A DNA stretch of 64,000 bases from Akkermansiaceae bacterium UBA956 (GTDB taxonomy: Bacteria > Verrucomicrobiota > Verrucomicrobiia > Verrucomicrobiales > Akkermansiaceae), in the NCBI GenBank assembly GCA_002293145.1, contig DBCO01000040.1, positions 7,315-71,314 on the forward strand, written 5' to 3'. Each line of letters starts with the position of its first letter. Within the stretch, counting starts at the first letter, position 1. Shown here in pieces: positions 53,126-61,208 of this stretch. Under the pieces are notes generated by a model, which had not been told where the DNA came from, made no database searches, and saw only the letters and a program-made list of their open reading frames with translations. The position numbers and the translations under genes were made by a program.

Positions 53126-54892
53126 TTATTCCCATTGGTGGCGTTTGGCTCCGAACCAAGAAATGAGCAGTCCCACCGCGATGTGAAGTCCCAAAAGGAA
53201 AAAGCACATTTGCTGTGGCGTGATGCTGGTGGAAATCACCGACTTCACGGCGAGATTGCGAGTCGTCGCCAAGGCTTCGACGGAACCAGACCAGGCCCAA
53301 TAAGCGGAAATGAATGGACGGGTGATCGCCTCGATCTTCTCGGGCAGAGCGAGAACAGCGCCCGATAGAGGTAGCTGGAAACCGACGAGGTAGATCGACA
53401 GCAGTGATGCTTGCTCGGCAGTTTTCATCATGGCAGAAATGCCGAGGCACACCGCCGTCATCGCGCCATTGCAGAGTAAAAGGAATACGGCGTGCTGTCC
53501 GAAGGAACCATCGAAAGGTGAGAAAATGTTCACAAACACCGCCATCCATAGTGACTGCGCAACAACGAGGCAGGATAAAAAGGCGACCTTGCTTGCGAGG
53601 TAGGCCGTGGGGCTAAGACCACCGAATTTTTCCTTCTCGTAAATTAGACGCTCGCCCGCGATCTCGCGCGCCGAGTTGTTCGATCCCATCAAGCCGAGCA
53701 ATACAACCTGAAACATGATGATTCCCGAGAGCGCCGAACCAGCCTTCATGGTATCTTGGCGCACACTTTGTTGCTCTGCAAGCTCTGCCATCACATCGTT
53801 TTGACGCATGTCCGAGAGCGAGCGGATCGGCACGTTGGCTTTGTCGCTGAAGAGTGATACCAAAACGGGGAAGCACAGCATGATGGCCAATTGCAAAAAT
53901 ACCTGACCCCGATCGCGGAAAAAAATGCGCCATCGCCGCGAGAGTAAAGTTGCAAACTGACTGATGACACCTGGTGTGCGCACTGCGTCTTCATCGTCTT
54001 GATCTTGCTCCTTGGGATTCTCTGGGTCATCATCGACTACTAACTTCGCCTCGGGAATGTGCAGTTCACCCTCACGGATGAACTTCGCGCGGAGTTTCTC
54101 GATTTTTTCGTAGTAGGCCTCACGATGTTTCGCCCATGATGACTGCCAACGGTCCGAGGGTTGAGTTGCCAAGCGTGGATAGACTTCCTCGGTATCCTTG
54201 ACGGAAAAATAATGCGTTAGCATGTCTGGTGGACCATGGAATGCCACGCGTCCTTCGTGCAATACCAGAATGGAGTCGTATAATTCCAAATGCGCCAGTG
54301 AGTGTGTCACCGAGAGCACGATCCGACCTTCCTTGCGCGAGAGTTCATGAAGCAGCTTCACAATCTCACGCTCTGAGCGCGGATCGAGCCCAGAGGTTAC
54401 TTCATCGCAGAGCAAAATTTTCGGATCACTCACCAATTCCATCGCCAGACCAAGTCGGCGTTTTTGTCCACCGGAAAGAACTTTCACCGGACGATCTGCA
54501 ATGGCGGCTAAGCCCGTCTCCTCCAAGGCGCGATCAATCCGTGCATCGAGATCGGCAGAACCTGTGGTGCGCACGCGCAGGCGCGTAGCGGCCTCGATGG
54601 ATTCATCGACGGTTAAGGGATCATAGGCAATGGAAAACTGGGGCACATAGCCGATTTCTGAGGGCTCAAAGTCATGCCCATCCGACAAGCTCTTGCCATT
54701 CCACTGCAGTGTTCCCGCGCTCTCCGCATTCAAGCCCGCGATGGTTTTGAGCAGGGTGGTTTTTCCGCATCCCGATGGTCCCACAATGGCCATAAAATGC
54801 CCCCGCGGCACGCGGATGGAGACGCGATCGACAAGATTGACCTCGTCGCCGTCTTTTTCAATGGAAAAACAAACTTCCTGTAATTCAAGCAT
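53126..54892 (-). CDS. ABCG-type half transporter (ATPase fused to ABC-2 permease)
   Basis: 588 residues. ATP-binding domain about 1-240: Walker A GPSGCGKTT, signature LSGGQKRRLG, Walker B ILLCDEVTSGLDPRS and switch His in SVTHSLAHLE. A charged linker (EGELHIPEAKLVVDDDPENPKEQDQDDEDAVR) leads to a permease domain from about 310 with six predicted membrane segments of the ABC2_membrane fold (VFLQLAIMLCFPVLVSLFS, IIMFQVVLLGLMGS, AFLSCLVVAQSLWMAVFVNIF, AVFLLLCNGAMTAVCLGISAMM). The NBD-TMD order is that of ABCG exporters; dimerisation would make a full transporter. The cargo is unknown. It is 140 bp downstream of the ExbD2 gene. Confidence 0.88.
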   Translation of the reverse strand: MLELQEVCFSIEKDGDEVNLVDRVSIRVPRGHFMAIVGPSGCGKTTLLKTIAGLNAESAGTLQWNGKSLSDGHDFEPSEIGYVPQFSIAYDPLTVDESIEAATRLRVRTTGSADLDARIDRALEETGLAAIADRPVKVLSGGQKRRLGLAMELVSDPKILLCDEVTSGLDPRSEREIVKLLHELSRKEGRIVLSVTHSLAHLELYDSILVLHEGRVAFHGPPDMLTHYFSVKDTEEVYPRLATQPSDRWQSSWAKHREAYYEKIEKLRAKFIREGELHIPEAKLVVDDDPENPKEQDQDDEDAVRTPGVISQFATLLSRRWRIFFRDRGQVFLQLAIMLCFPVLVSLFSDKANVPIRSLSDMRQNDVMAELAEQQSVRQDTMKAGSALSGIIMFQVVLLGLMGSNNSAREIAGERLIYEKEKFGGLSPTAYLASKVAFLSCLVVAQSLWMAVFVNIFSPFDGSFGQHAVFLLLCNGAMTAVCLGISAMMKTAEQASLLSIYLVGFQLPLSGAVLALPEKIEAITRPFISAYWAWSGSVEALATTRNLAVKSVISTSITPQQMCFFLLGLHIAVGLLISWFGAKRHQWE

Positions 54893-55032
54893 AACTCTTC
54901 AAACGCAACAAAACAGAAAAGTCTTTCGCTGGCGAGGCGTATTTTTTGTGTTTTTCGGCATAGAGTTATCTTTCTTGAAGGTCTAATTATTATTATTAAA
55001 CGTCTCAGACGGAATAGTAGAATGATCAAGGA

Positions 55033-56133
55033 TCAATCTAGCTTGCGTTTTGGACCCGGTGGCTGTGGTACGGCATCAGGTTTGGGCGCCGGCGGTTGCT
55101 CCAAGCGGTTGACTTCAAAATCTAACGGTTCTTGGTAAGCATTGCCGCCGTCGATTTCCCAGCCACAGGGGATGTTGAGGCTGTCGGCGATCTCGCGAGC
55201 CTTGAGATAGGTGGCGAAGCTGTCTGGGTTGACCTTGAAGATCACCACACAACGCGGAGTTTGCTTGATGTAGTTACAGATGTTGTGGAAACGTCCTCGC
55301 GGTTGCTCACAATCAGCGAGAGTGGCGTCGCCCTTGGCGGGATCAAAAGTGACACACATGTTGAGTCGCGTCCACGGTTTGTTGTGCGGCACAGTGATAC
55401 TTTGATTGCGAACTTTGAGATTTTTCGTGGCAAAAAGTTGCACAGTTTTTTCCTGATCGTAGATTTTGATATCGGCCTTCTTGGGGATTTTGCGCAGCTC
55501 GCGGAAAAGCGCGCGCTCGTTACTCTTGAATTCGCCCATGATCATCTTTTTGGCCTGTGGGGGATCGACGAGATGAATTTGATCCCTGATGGTGTAAACG
55601 TAGAACAACACTGCTGATTCGGCAATGTCGCGGCTATTCGGAATCCTTACCACCGTCGATTGCGGTGCTTTAGGGAGCGGAGTTTCATCGAGCAAGGCCT
55701 TGATGCGATTGATTTCTGTGAGTATGGCATCGGTCTTGTTTCGCTCGTCGACTTCGACTTTTTTCTCGACCTCGACTTTTTTCTGCATGGCTTCGAGTTC
55801 CATCAACGCCAATTTGTTTTCCTTGATCGAGTTTTCTAACAACGAAAGATCCGCTTCAATTTTGCCTAATTCTTGCGGTGTGGGTTCAGGCGCTGTGAGG
55901 AGATCTTGCTGCTTTTTGATTTGATCAATGAGTTGTTGCTTTTGTTGTGTTGCCAGTTGCACTTCTTCTTTGGTGGCGGGCTTGAGGTCGTTGAGGAGTT
56001 TTTCGACAGCTTGCTCGACGTCCATTTGCAGTAGAATCAGAATCACGATCAAAACAGCGACAACGTTGGTCAACGCGTCCATGAGTGAGTCCATGCTCAC
56101 GCCTTGTTCGTCGGATGATTTTTTGCGGGCCAT
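55033..56133 (-). CDS. ExbD/MotB-like single-pass protein with Asp in the membrane helix (ExbD2)
   Basis: 366 residues. Short basic cytoplasmic N-terminus, then one membrane helix (about 13-37: VSMDSLMDALTNVVAVLIVILIL) that keeps an Asp at the position of the proton-binding Asp of ExbD/TolR/MotB. A periplasmic coiled coil follows (about 40-150: LLNDLKPATKEEVQLATQQKQQL, LALMELEAMQKKVEVEKKVEVDE), then a folded C-terminal domain (about 160-340; ILFYVYTIRDQIHLVDPPQAKK-type, KTPRCVVIFKVNPDSFATYLKAREIADSL) and a Pro-rich tail. It has no OmpA peptidoglycan-binding motif. It starts 21 bp after ExbD1 and would form a proton-driven stator with the TolQ-like protein. Confidence 0.82.
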   Translation of the reverse strand: MARKKSSDEQGVSMDSLMDALTNVVAVLIVILILLQMDVEQAVEKLLNDLKPATKEEVQLATQQKQQLIDQIKKQQDLLTAPEPTPQELGKIEADLSLLENSIKENKLALMELEAMQKKVEVEKKVEVDERNKTDAILTEINRIKALLDETPLPKAPQSTVVRIPNSRDIAESAVLFYVYTIRDQIHLVDPPQAKKMIMGEFKSNERALFRELRKIPKKADIKIYDQEKTVQLFATKNLKVRNQSITVPHNKPWTRLNMCVTFDPAKGDATLADCEQPRGRFHNICNYIKQTPRCVVIFKVNPDSFATYLKAREIADSLNIPCGWEIDGGNAYQEPLDFEVNRLEQPPAPKPDAVPQPPGPKRKLD

Positions 56134-56154
56134 GATGCAGTGAAAATTGGGTAA

Positions 56155-56973
56155 TTATTTGCGAAGGAAAAGGGAGAGATCGATCTCGCCTTGGGTGGGG
56201 ATTGGGAGTTTCCCAATGCGTAGGTTATAGTTGGTTTCGGCATAGCCGCCTGCGGTGCGGAAGGTGCCGTGACCGTCGGCGCGCATCAGAAAAAGAACGA
56301 GATGCTCGCGCGCCGATTTGGTTTCGTTAAAAATACCTGCCAGTGTGCTATCGGTCGAAATGGTAGCCGCAGAGACGGGCGTTTTTTTGCCTGATTTGTC
56401 AAGGATGACGAGGCCATTGGCATTGCATTCGATGAAAACCACTTGGGTATTGGCGGAAATGCCAGAGCCCGCAGGGTTGATACGCACAGGTTGCGGTTTG
56501 GTATCGGGTTTGATCTTGCGCTTTTCGAGTTCTGCTTTGAGCTCGGCGAGTTGTTTTTCTAAGGATGGTCGTTCGTTTTTCAATGCCGCGATTTGATCGA
56601 TGAGTTGCTCTAACATTTTTTGCAAGGCGGCATCGGATTGCTTGGGTGGCGTCTTGCTCTCGGCGAGTTGTTTGCGCAGGATGATGCGTTTGTTTTCAAG
56701 CTCACTTAGCTCGACCAAGGCGGCATTGCGTTCCTTAAGTGTGGCTTTGACTTTTTCAAGTTCGGCCTGTTGCTTTTTGATGTCAGCGCGGAGCTGTTGG
56801 TGTTCTTGAGCTCGTGCGAGTTCTTGTGGGTCACGATTGCTTTGTTCCTGCGCTTTGATATCGGTAATGATCTTGATCATCATGGTCAAGACTCCAATGA
56901 GGCAGCAGAGAATACTCAAGAACGGGAAGAGTGAGACTCCGGCTCCGGCAGCACTGGACTTACGACGTGACAT
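56155..56973 (-). CDS. ExbD-like single-pass protein lacking the proton-carrying Asp (ExbD1)
   Basis: 272 residues. A basic N-terminus and one membrane helix (about 13-36: VSLFPFLSILCCLIGVLTMMI). Aligning its PF motif with VTPFIDVMLVLL of ExbD puts a Ser where the proton-binding Asp should be. A long coiled coil follows (about 50-150: LRADIKKQQAELEKVKATLKERN, SLEKQLAELKAELEKRK), then a small folded domain with VFIECNANGLVILDKSGKKTP and EHLVLFLMRADGHGTFRTAGGYAE. It lies 18 bp after the TolQ-like gene and 21 bp before ExbD2. With ExbD2 it may form a heterodimer with only one proton site. Confidence 0.82.
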   Translation of the reverse strand: MSRRKSSAAGAGVSLFPFLSILCCLIGVLTMMIKIITDIKAQEQSNRDPQELARAQEHQQLRADIKKQQAELEKVKATLKERNAALVELSELENKRIILRKQLAESKTPPKQSDAALQKMLEQLIDQIAALKNERPSLEKQLAELKAELEKRKIKPDTKPQPVRINPAGSGISANTQVVFIECNANGLVILDKSGKKTPVSAATISTDSTLAGIFNETKSAREHLVLFLMRADGHGTFRTAGGYAETNYNLRIGKLPIPTQGEIDLSLFLRK

Positions 56974-56991
56974 ACAGTAAAAAACGTTAGA

Positions 56992-58290
56992 TCAACGAGA
57001 GAAGAGACCTTTTTTCTTAATAGTAATGGTTTCTCCTCCGAGTTGTTTAAGAGTCTCGTTGAGCGATTCCACGCCTTTGTTGAGTGAGGCGAAATATTCA
57101 TTGAGCTGCTTAGTCGGCTGGACAAAGGCATCGCGCGTTTCAGAAGTGAGCTTATCAACCGCGTGTTGGAACGTGCCCTCGACTTTGGTTTGGTGCGCAT
57201 CAAGACGAGTTTTCAGCGTCTCTCCAGCATCGCGTAAGATCGTGGAGGCATCTTGCAATTTTACTAAAAAGACCTCGTGTGCGCGAGAAAGTGAGGCCGC
57301 AAAAGCCGGGATATTCTCGGCTTGTGACATTAGAAGATCATCGGTGGCGCTCTGTGAGTCGTTGAGTTTGGGTAGAAGTTTTTCTGAGCAAAATGCATCG
57401 ATCTCGGTGAGCATTTCTTCTTCTTCTTTCTGCATCAGGGCCATGGGGAATGACATGATCATGGAGAGAATGAGACCGAGCAAAGTGGTATCAAAGGCCA
57501 CGCCAAGACCACCAGTGAGGTTATTGATCGATGCCTTGAGCGCCTCAGGGTCGGTAGAACCGGCAGAGAGTGAGCCCACAGCAACCGACAAGCCTTGCAC
57601 TGTGCCAATGAAACCAAGGATCGGAATTGCCCAGAGGAAAACTTTGAGAAGAGTGTAGGAGCCGGAGATGCGGTTGGAATCGATGTCCGACTGCGAATTC
57701 ATGAAAGTCGACACCTCACCATTGTTGTTGCGTTTTTCGAAAAGTTCCAAACCTTTGCGAATACGATTGACCATCAGGCTATCGCGAAGGCGATTGGGGA
57801 GCTTGTAGATGTGCTCGATAAAACCACTAACGGTATGCGATGTGATTTCGCTGCCGAGCTTGGTCGGGACGATATCGAGCAACATCGCACGACGCTGGCG
57901 TTGGGTTTTTTTCCATTTCATCGCGAGGATCACGAATCCCCAGATGAAAAATAAAACTTCAGCATAGTTGACCCAGCCACGTTGCAGGAAAATGTCCGAG
58001 ATGTATTTCCCCTTAAAAGGAAGCAAGGTGAGTAAGAATAGTGCGGTAATGACGACGCCTGCGCCAAGGCTAACGAAAAAATTGACGTTGGCGTGATCTT
58101 CCTCGTGCCAGCCGCCGCGCTGCCCTTGCGGTGCGCTAGCATTGGATGCGGCCGTTTTTGTTTTGGTCGCTGCGGTGGGCAGAGCGGGGATTTGAAACTT
58201 GCCGTTGCAGCCGGGGCAGGAGACGATTTTTCCGGCATGTTCTTCTTCAGCAGTCATGCTGAGCTGGCAGTGTGGGCATTGGAATTCCAT
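56992..58290 (-). CDS. TolQ/ExbB/MotA-family proton channel with N-terminal zinc ribbon
   Basis: 432 residues. Residues 1-35 form a Cys4 zinc ribbon (CPHC...CPGC at C5, C8, C25, C28). A Pro/Thr/Ala linker leads to four membrane segments: FFVSLGAGVVITALFLLTLL, VNYAEVLFFIWGFVILAMKW, then after a cytoplasmic loop LLKVFLWAIPILGFIGTVQGLSVAV and GVAFDTTLLGLILSMIMSFPMAL. The last two carry the MotA/TolQ signature (GFIGTVQGL, AFDTTLLGL). The C-terminal 120 residues are a helical coiled-coil region (AASLSRAHEVFLVKLQDASTILRDAGETLKTR). It is the first gene of a cluster with two ExbD-like genes, so a proton-motive-force-driven machine is implied. The partner in the outer envelope is not known. Confidence 0.86.
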   Translation of the reverse strand: MEFQCPHCQLSMTAEEEHAGKIVSCPGCNGKFQIPALPTAATKTKTAASNASAPQGQRGGWHEEDHANVNFFVSLGAGVVITALFLLTLLPFKGKYISDIFLQRGWVNYAEVLFFIWGFVILAMKWKKTQRQRRAMLLDIVPTKLGSEITSHTVSGFIEHIYKLPNRLRDSLMVNRIRKGLELFEKRNNNGEVSTFMNSQSDIDSNRISGSYTLLKVFLWAIPILGFIGTVQGLSVAVGSLSAGSTDPEALKASINNLTGGLGVAFDTTLLGLILSMIMSFPMALMQKEEEEMLTEIDAFCSEKLLPKLNDSQSATDDLLMSQAENIPAFAASLSRAHEVFLVKLQDASTILRDAGETLKTRLDAHQTKVEGTFQHAVDKLTSETRDAFVQPTKQLNEYFASLNKGVESLNETLKQLGGETITIKKKGLFSR

Positions 58291-58456
58291 GGGTCGTTTG
58301 GAGTGAGATCGTTGATGGGTGCTAGGCTACTTCCGCTCGCGCAGAAAATTCGTCGCACAACGATGGACATGACATCAATCGCGTCCTAGTCAAGCGGATT
58401 TCCTGTCAGGCTTTGTTGAGTTGGTTGCTTTTTTGTTAGATTAGCGATGATTCTAA

Positions 58457-60238
58457 TCATGCTACTACCGCTTTGCGCTCTTTGATGAAAATCCACGAGG
58501 CGATGAGCAAAAGCAGAAGCAGGATGATCCAGTAATGATAGAATGGATCGCCGCTGCTATGGGCTTGCACGGTATTGGTTTGAGCATCAGTAAGTTGGTT
58601 TTCGCTGGCGCAGAGACTGAAATCGGCCTCGCGAGTATCAGCAAAGTAGGCGGCACTAGTGACGAGAATTTCTTCGCCTTGGCGGACTTGGTAAAATCCT
58701 GGCTCTGCGGGGGCGAAGAGCGGCTGGTTGGGGGCGATTGATTGGCTCGCCAGCGTTTTACCTTGGGCGTCAAGTCGATCGAGGAAAAGTGCCGCGGTGC
58801 TGGGTTTGATCGCGATGTTGATCGGTTGGCCGCATTCCCAATTTTCTTGGGATTTGGCGATTTTTTTGCTGCGAATTTGCTCGGCGAAGCGCAGCAAGCA
58901 GACGATCAATGCGGGTTGAGTATCGATGTTGGAAAGGCGGGGATCGAAGTTGAATAAAAGTTGCTGGCTCGCTGCTTGTATCGCAGTCGCAGGGGCGTTG
59001 CGCAGCAGGATGAGTGGTCGCTCGGCTTGGCGTAGGAGAACTTCATCATTGGCGCGGATTTCGAGCGAAATCGTTTCACGAATGAGCAGGGACTGCCAGT
59101 TGATGCCATTCATCAGCGGGTGCTGGGTGGCGATGAGGCCGCCTGCGAGATACTGTCCACCCTGGGTGGCATCATTGGAGAAAATGACAGCATTGCCCTC
59201 GGCAAGCACGGGGTCGAGCGGATCGTAGGATATTAAGGAAAGATCGGCAGCTTGTGTGCCGACAGGTTGCATATTTTCGATCGAGCGGAGGATTTTTTTG
59301 CTCAAGGCTTCGAGTGGCGCGGCGGTGGAGAGAAACAATTGCTTCGGATTGGGTCGCACCAGATGTAGGGTGTCGTCGAGCGGGAAATCATCAGCCGAAA
59401 GGATCAGCTTGATGCGTTCAGATTTGCTGGGAAAATTCGCTTGCAGGGTGAGCAGGGAACGAGGTTCGAGGGTGATTGACCTTGGTGGGCTGAGCTGGCC
59501 GTTACCGGAGTCGATCTGCCAGGTGCGAGTGATTTCCTCGTCCGCATAATTTTGTAGCGTAGCGCGCCAGACTAGGGTGCCGTCTTTTTCATCGAAAGCG
59601 ACTCCAGTGAAACCGCAATTGCCGATTTTTTTACCTGCTGCTAAAAGGCGAGCATCGAAAGGCATGCCTTCGACGGGAGTATCGGTCACGAACAACACGA
59701 TCCCATCGCGGGATACTAACGAACGAGCGAGACGCAGGGCGAGTGTGGGATCAGTTAGTGGGGCCAGTGGCTGCCATGCTTTTAGTGCCGCGAGAAGATC
59801 TTCAGTGCTCTTGCCAGCGTAGATTCGTGGTTTGCCGGGGATCGATTCAAGCACGGTGTATTCGACATCGCTGGCGAAGCCCTTGAGAGGAGGTAATTGC
59901 TCGGCGAGAGAGGTGATGATGAATTCTTTGGAAACCGACATCGATGCTGAGGAGTCAAGCACGATGGCGATGCGCTGGGTGCTGCGCTCCATCGGGAATC
60001 GAGGTTCTGTCATCAGCCAAGTGATGAGAAGCACAGCGAGCAGCTGCATCCATAGAGGGATGGAATTGGTTAGTCGATCGAATTTGCGCCCTATATTGGC
60101 TTCGCGATGCGTTTTTTCTAACAGAAACAAGGTGGAAACCGGAAAAGATTGTGCTTTGCGTTGAAGGAAATGGATCAGCAGGACCGCAGGGATCCCGAGA
60201 AGGGCCCAGAGTCCGGCTGGATTCACGAAGCTTGGCAT
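58457..60238 (-). CDS. BatA-like membrane protein with von Willebrand A domain
   Basis: 593 residues. N-terminal BatA segment (PAGLWALLGIPAVLLIHFLQRK, TLFLLEKTHREANIGR, LWMQLLAVLLITWLM) with two membrane helices and the typical FLQRK turn. A VWA domain follows with a MIDAS DxSxS (IVLDSSASMSV, about 92-102) and GIVLFVTDTPVE. A long beta-rich extracytoplasmic region leads to a final membrane helix (YHYWIILLLLLLIASWIFIKERK). BatA-like proteins normally occur with MoxR ATPase and DUF58 partners; none adjoins here. The gene is transcribed toward the TolQ cluster, 167 bp away, so a link to it is possible but unproven. Confidence 0.85.
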   Translation of the reverse strand: MPSFVNPAGLWALLGIPAVLLIHFLQRKAQSFPVSTLFLLEKTHREANIGRKFDRLTNSIPLWMQLLAVLLITWLMTEPRFPMERSTQRIAIVLDSSASMSVSKEFIITSLAEQLPPLKGFASDVEYTVLESIPGKPRIYAGKSTEDLLAALKAWQPLAPLTDPTLALRLARSLVSRDGIVLFVTDTPVEGMPFDARLLAAGKKIGNCGFTGVAFDEKDGTLVWRATLQNYADEEITRTWQIDSGNGQLSPPRSITLEPRSLLTLQANFPSKSERIKLILSADDFPLDDTLHLVRPNPKQLFLSTAAPLEALSKKILRSIENMQPVGTQAADLSLISYDPLDPVLAEGNAVIFSNDATQGGQYLAGGLIATQHPLMNGINWQSLLIRETISLEIRANDEVLLRQAERPLILLRNAPATAIQAASQQLLFNFDPRLSNIDTQPALIVCLLRFAEQIRSKKIAKSQENWECGQPINIAIKPSTAALFLDRLDAQGKTLASQSIAPNQPLFAPAEPGFYQVRQGEEILVTSAAYFADTREADFSLCASENQLTDAQTNTVQAHSSGDPFYHYWIILLLLLLIASWIFIKERKAVVA

Positions 60239-60317
60239 GGCAAAGGATTACGAGATTCGGCATGGGATGGCGAGTGCAAAAAAATGTTGGTTTTGCGGTA
60301 GGGGGAGCAGTTGGATG

Positions 60318-60416
60318 AAACGCTAAGGTCGCCAAGACGCTAACTTTTCAAGTTGGAAATTGGTAGAAATGATGAAAAACTTCTGTGCCTAGGCGAACTT
60401 AGTGCCCTTTGCGTTT
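60318..60416. repeat. Degenerate inverted repeat of interspersed AACGC-AAGG type
   Basis: Left arm about 60318-60342 (AAACGCTAAGGTCGCCAAG) resembles the reverse complement of the right arm about 60385-60416 (reads AAACGCAAAGGGCACTAAG in reverse). The spacer is about 42 bp. Related hairpin-like non-coding repeats are common in Verrucomicrobia. It fills much of the 298-bp gap between the BatA-like and SprT-like genes and may be a decayed mobile hairpin. Confidence 0.5.
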
Positions 60417-60498
60417 GATCTAACTTCTAGGATTTTTTGGACCATTCATTTTTGGGTTGAAAAGAGAGCGTGCGTTAGCGGTATTTTGTGCTGGGTTC

Positions 60499-60527
60499 TT
60501 GTCAGGGGGAACGAGCTGTGATATAAT
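60499..60527 (+). promoter_or_regulatory. Near-consensus sigma-70 promoter placed for a leaderless mRNA
   Basis: TTGTCA (60499-60504), 17-bp spacer, perfect TATAAT (60522-60527). The ATG at 60537 is only 9 nt after the -10, so RNA synthesis should begin within about 0-4 nt of the start codon. No ribosome-binding sequence could fit. Confidence 0.75.
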
Positions 60528-60536
60528 TTCTTCACA

Positions 60537-61130
60537 ATGCGACGCAAACCTTGGCAACTGGTTTTTAGCTGGCTTCCCCAGCCTGCTACTGCGGTGAAAA
60601 AGCGCTTGGCGGCTCAGATGCCGGATGAGGTGCTGACGATTTGGTGCAGAGAAACTGCGGCGGCATTAGGCTTGCCCGAGTTGGCACGCCGGGTGGAAGT
60701 TTCTTGGAATAATCGCATGCAGACGACGGCGGGCCGTGCTTGGTGGCCAGCGCGATTGATCGAGCTGAACCCGAAAATTGAAAACATTGATCCCGAGCAA
60801 AAGTGGCGCACCTTGCGGCATGAGTTGGCGCACTTGATCGCTTATGAGCGAGCTGGCAGAAGAAAAATCGAAGCTCACGGCGCAGACTGGCGCCAAGCTT
60901 GTGCAGATCTTGGGATTCCGGGGGAGTCGGTGTTTCATCAACTCCCTCTCAAACGCCGTAAAATTCAGCCCAAGTATCTCTACGGTTGCCCGAACTGCCG
61001 CAGTCAGTTCAAGCGTGTCAAAAAAATCAGTAAGCCGATGGCCTGCTATCCTTGTTGTAAAAAATACAGCAACGGAAAATACGATGAACGTTTTCGTTTG
61101 CGCGAGGTGAAAGGCGAGAAATCAATTTAA
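60537..61130 (+). CDS. SprT-like zinc metalloprotease-family protein
   Basis: 197 residues. Zinc-protease motif LRHELAHLIAYERAG (H95, E96, H99) with third ligand region EAHGADWRQAC (H114), as in SprT/Spartan. AGRAWWPARLIELNP precedes it. A C-terminal Cys4 zinc ribbon follows (YGCPNCRSQFKRV and MACYPCCKKYSNGKY). SprT-like proteins in bacteria are poorly characterised; eukaryotic SPRTN digests DNA-protein crosslinks. The start is fixed by a strong promoter whose -10 box ends 9 nt upstream, so a leaderless mRNA is expected. The gene stands alone and is convergent with apt. Confidence 0.88.
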   Translation: MRRKPWQLVFSWLPQPATAVKKRLAAQMPDEVLTIWCRETAAALGLPELARRVEVSWNNRMQTTAGRAWWPARLIELNPKIENIDPEQKWRTLRHELAHLIAYERAGRRKIEAHGADWRQACADLGIPGESVFHQLPLKRRKIQPKYLYGCPNCRSQFKRVKKISKPMACYPCCKKYSNGKYDERFRLREVKGEKSI

Positions 61131-61208
61131 TTGAACGCCTGTGTTCATCTGCAAGAGTTGAATTTTTCTGAGGTTACTACCAGTGATCAGTGACCCCAAG
61201 CCAATGCT

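Noticed and set aside
50657..58290. Zorya-type anti-phage system (ZorA/ZorB are MotA/MotB-like)
   Set aside because: No ZorC/ZorD helicase or nuclease genes are present and there are two ExbD-like subunits and an ABC exporter instead; the resemblance is only to the stator part.
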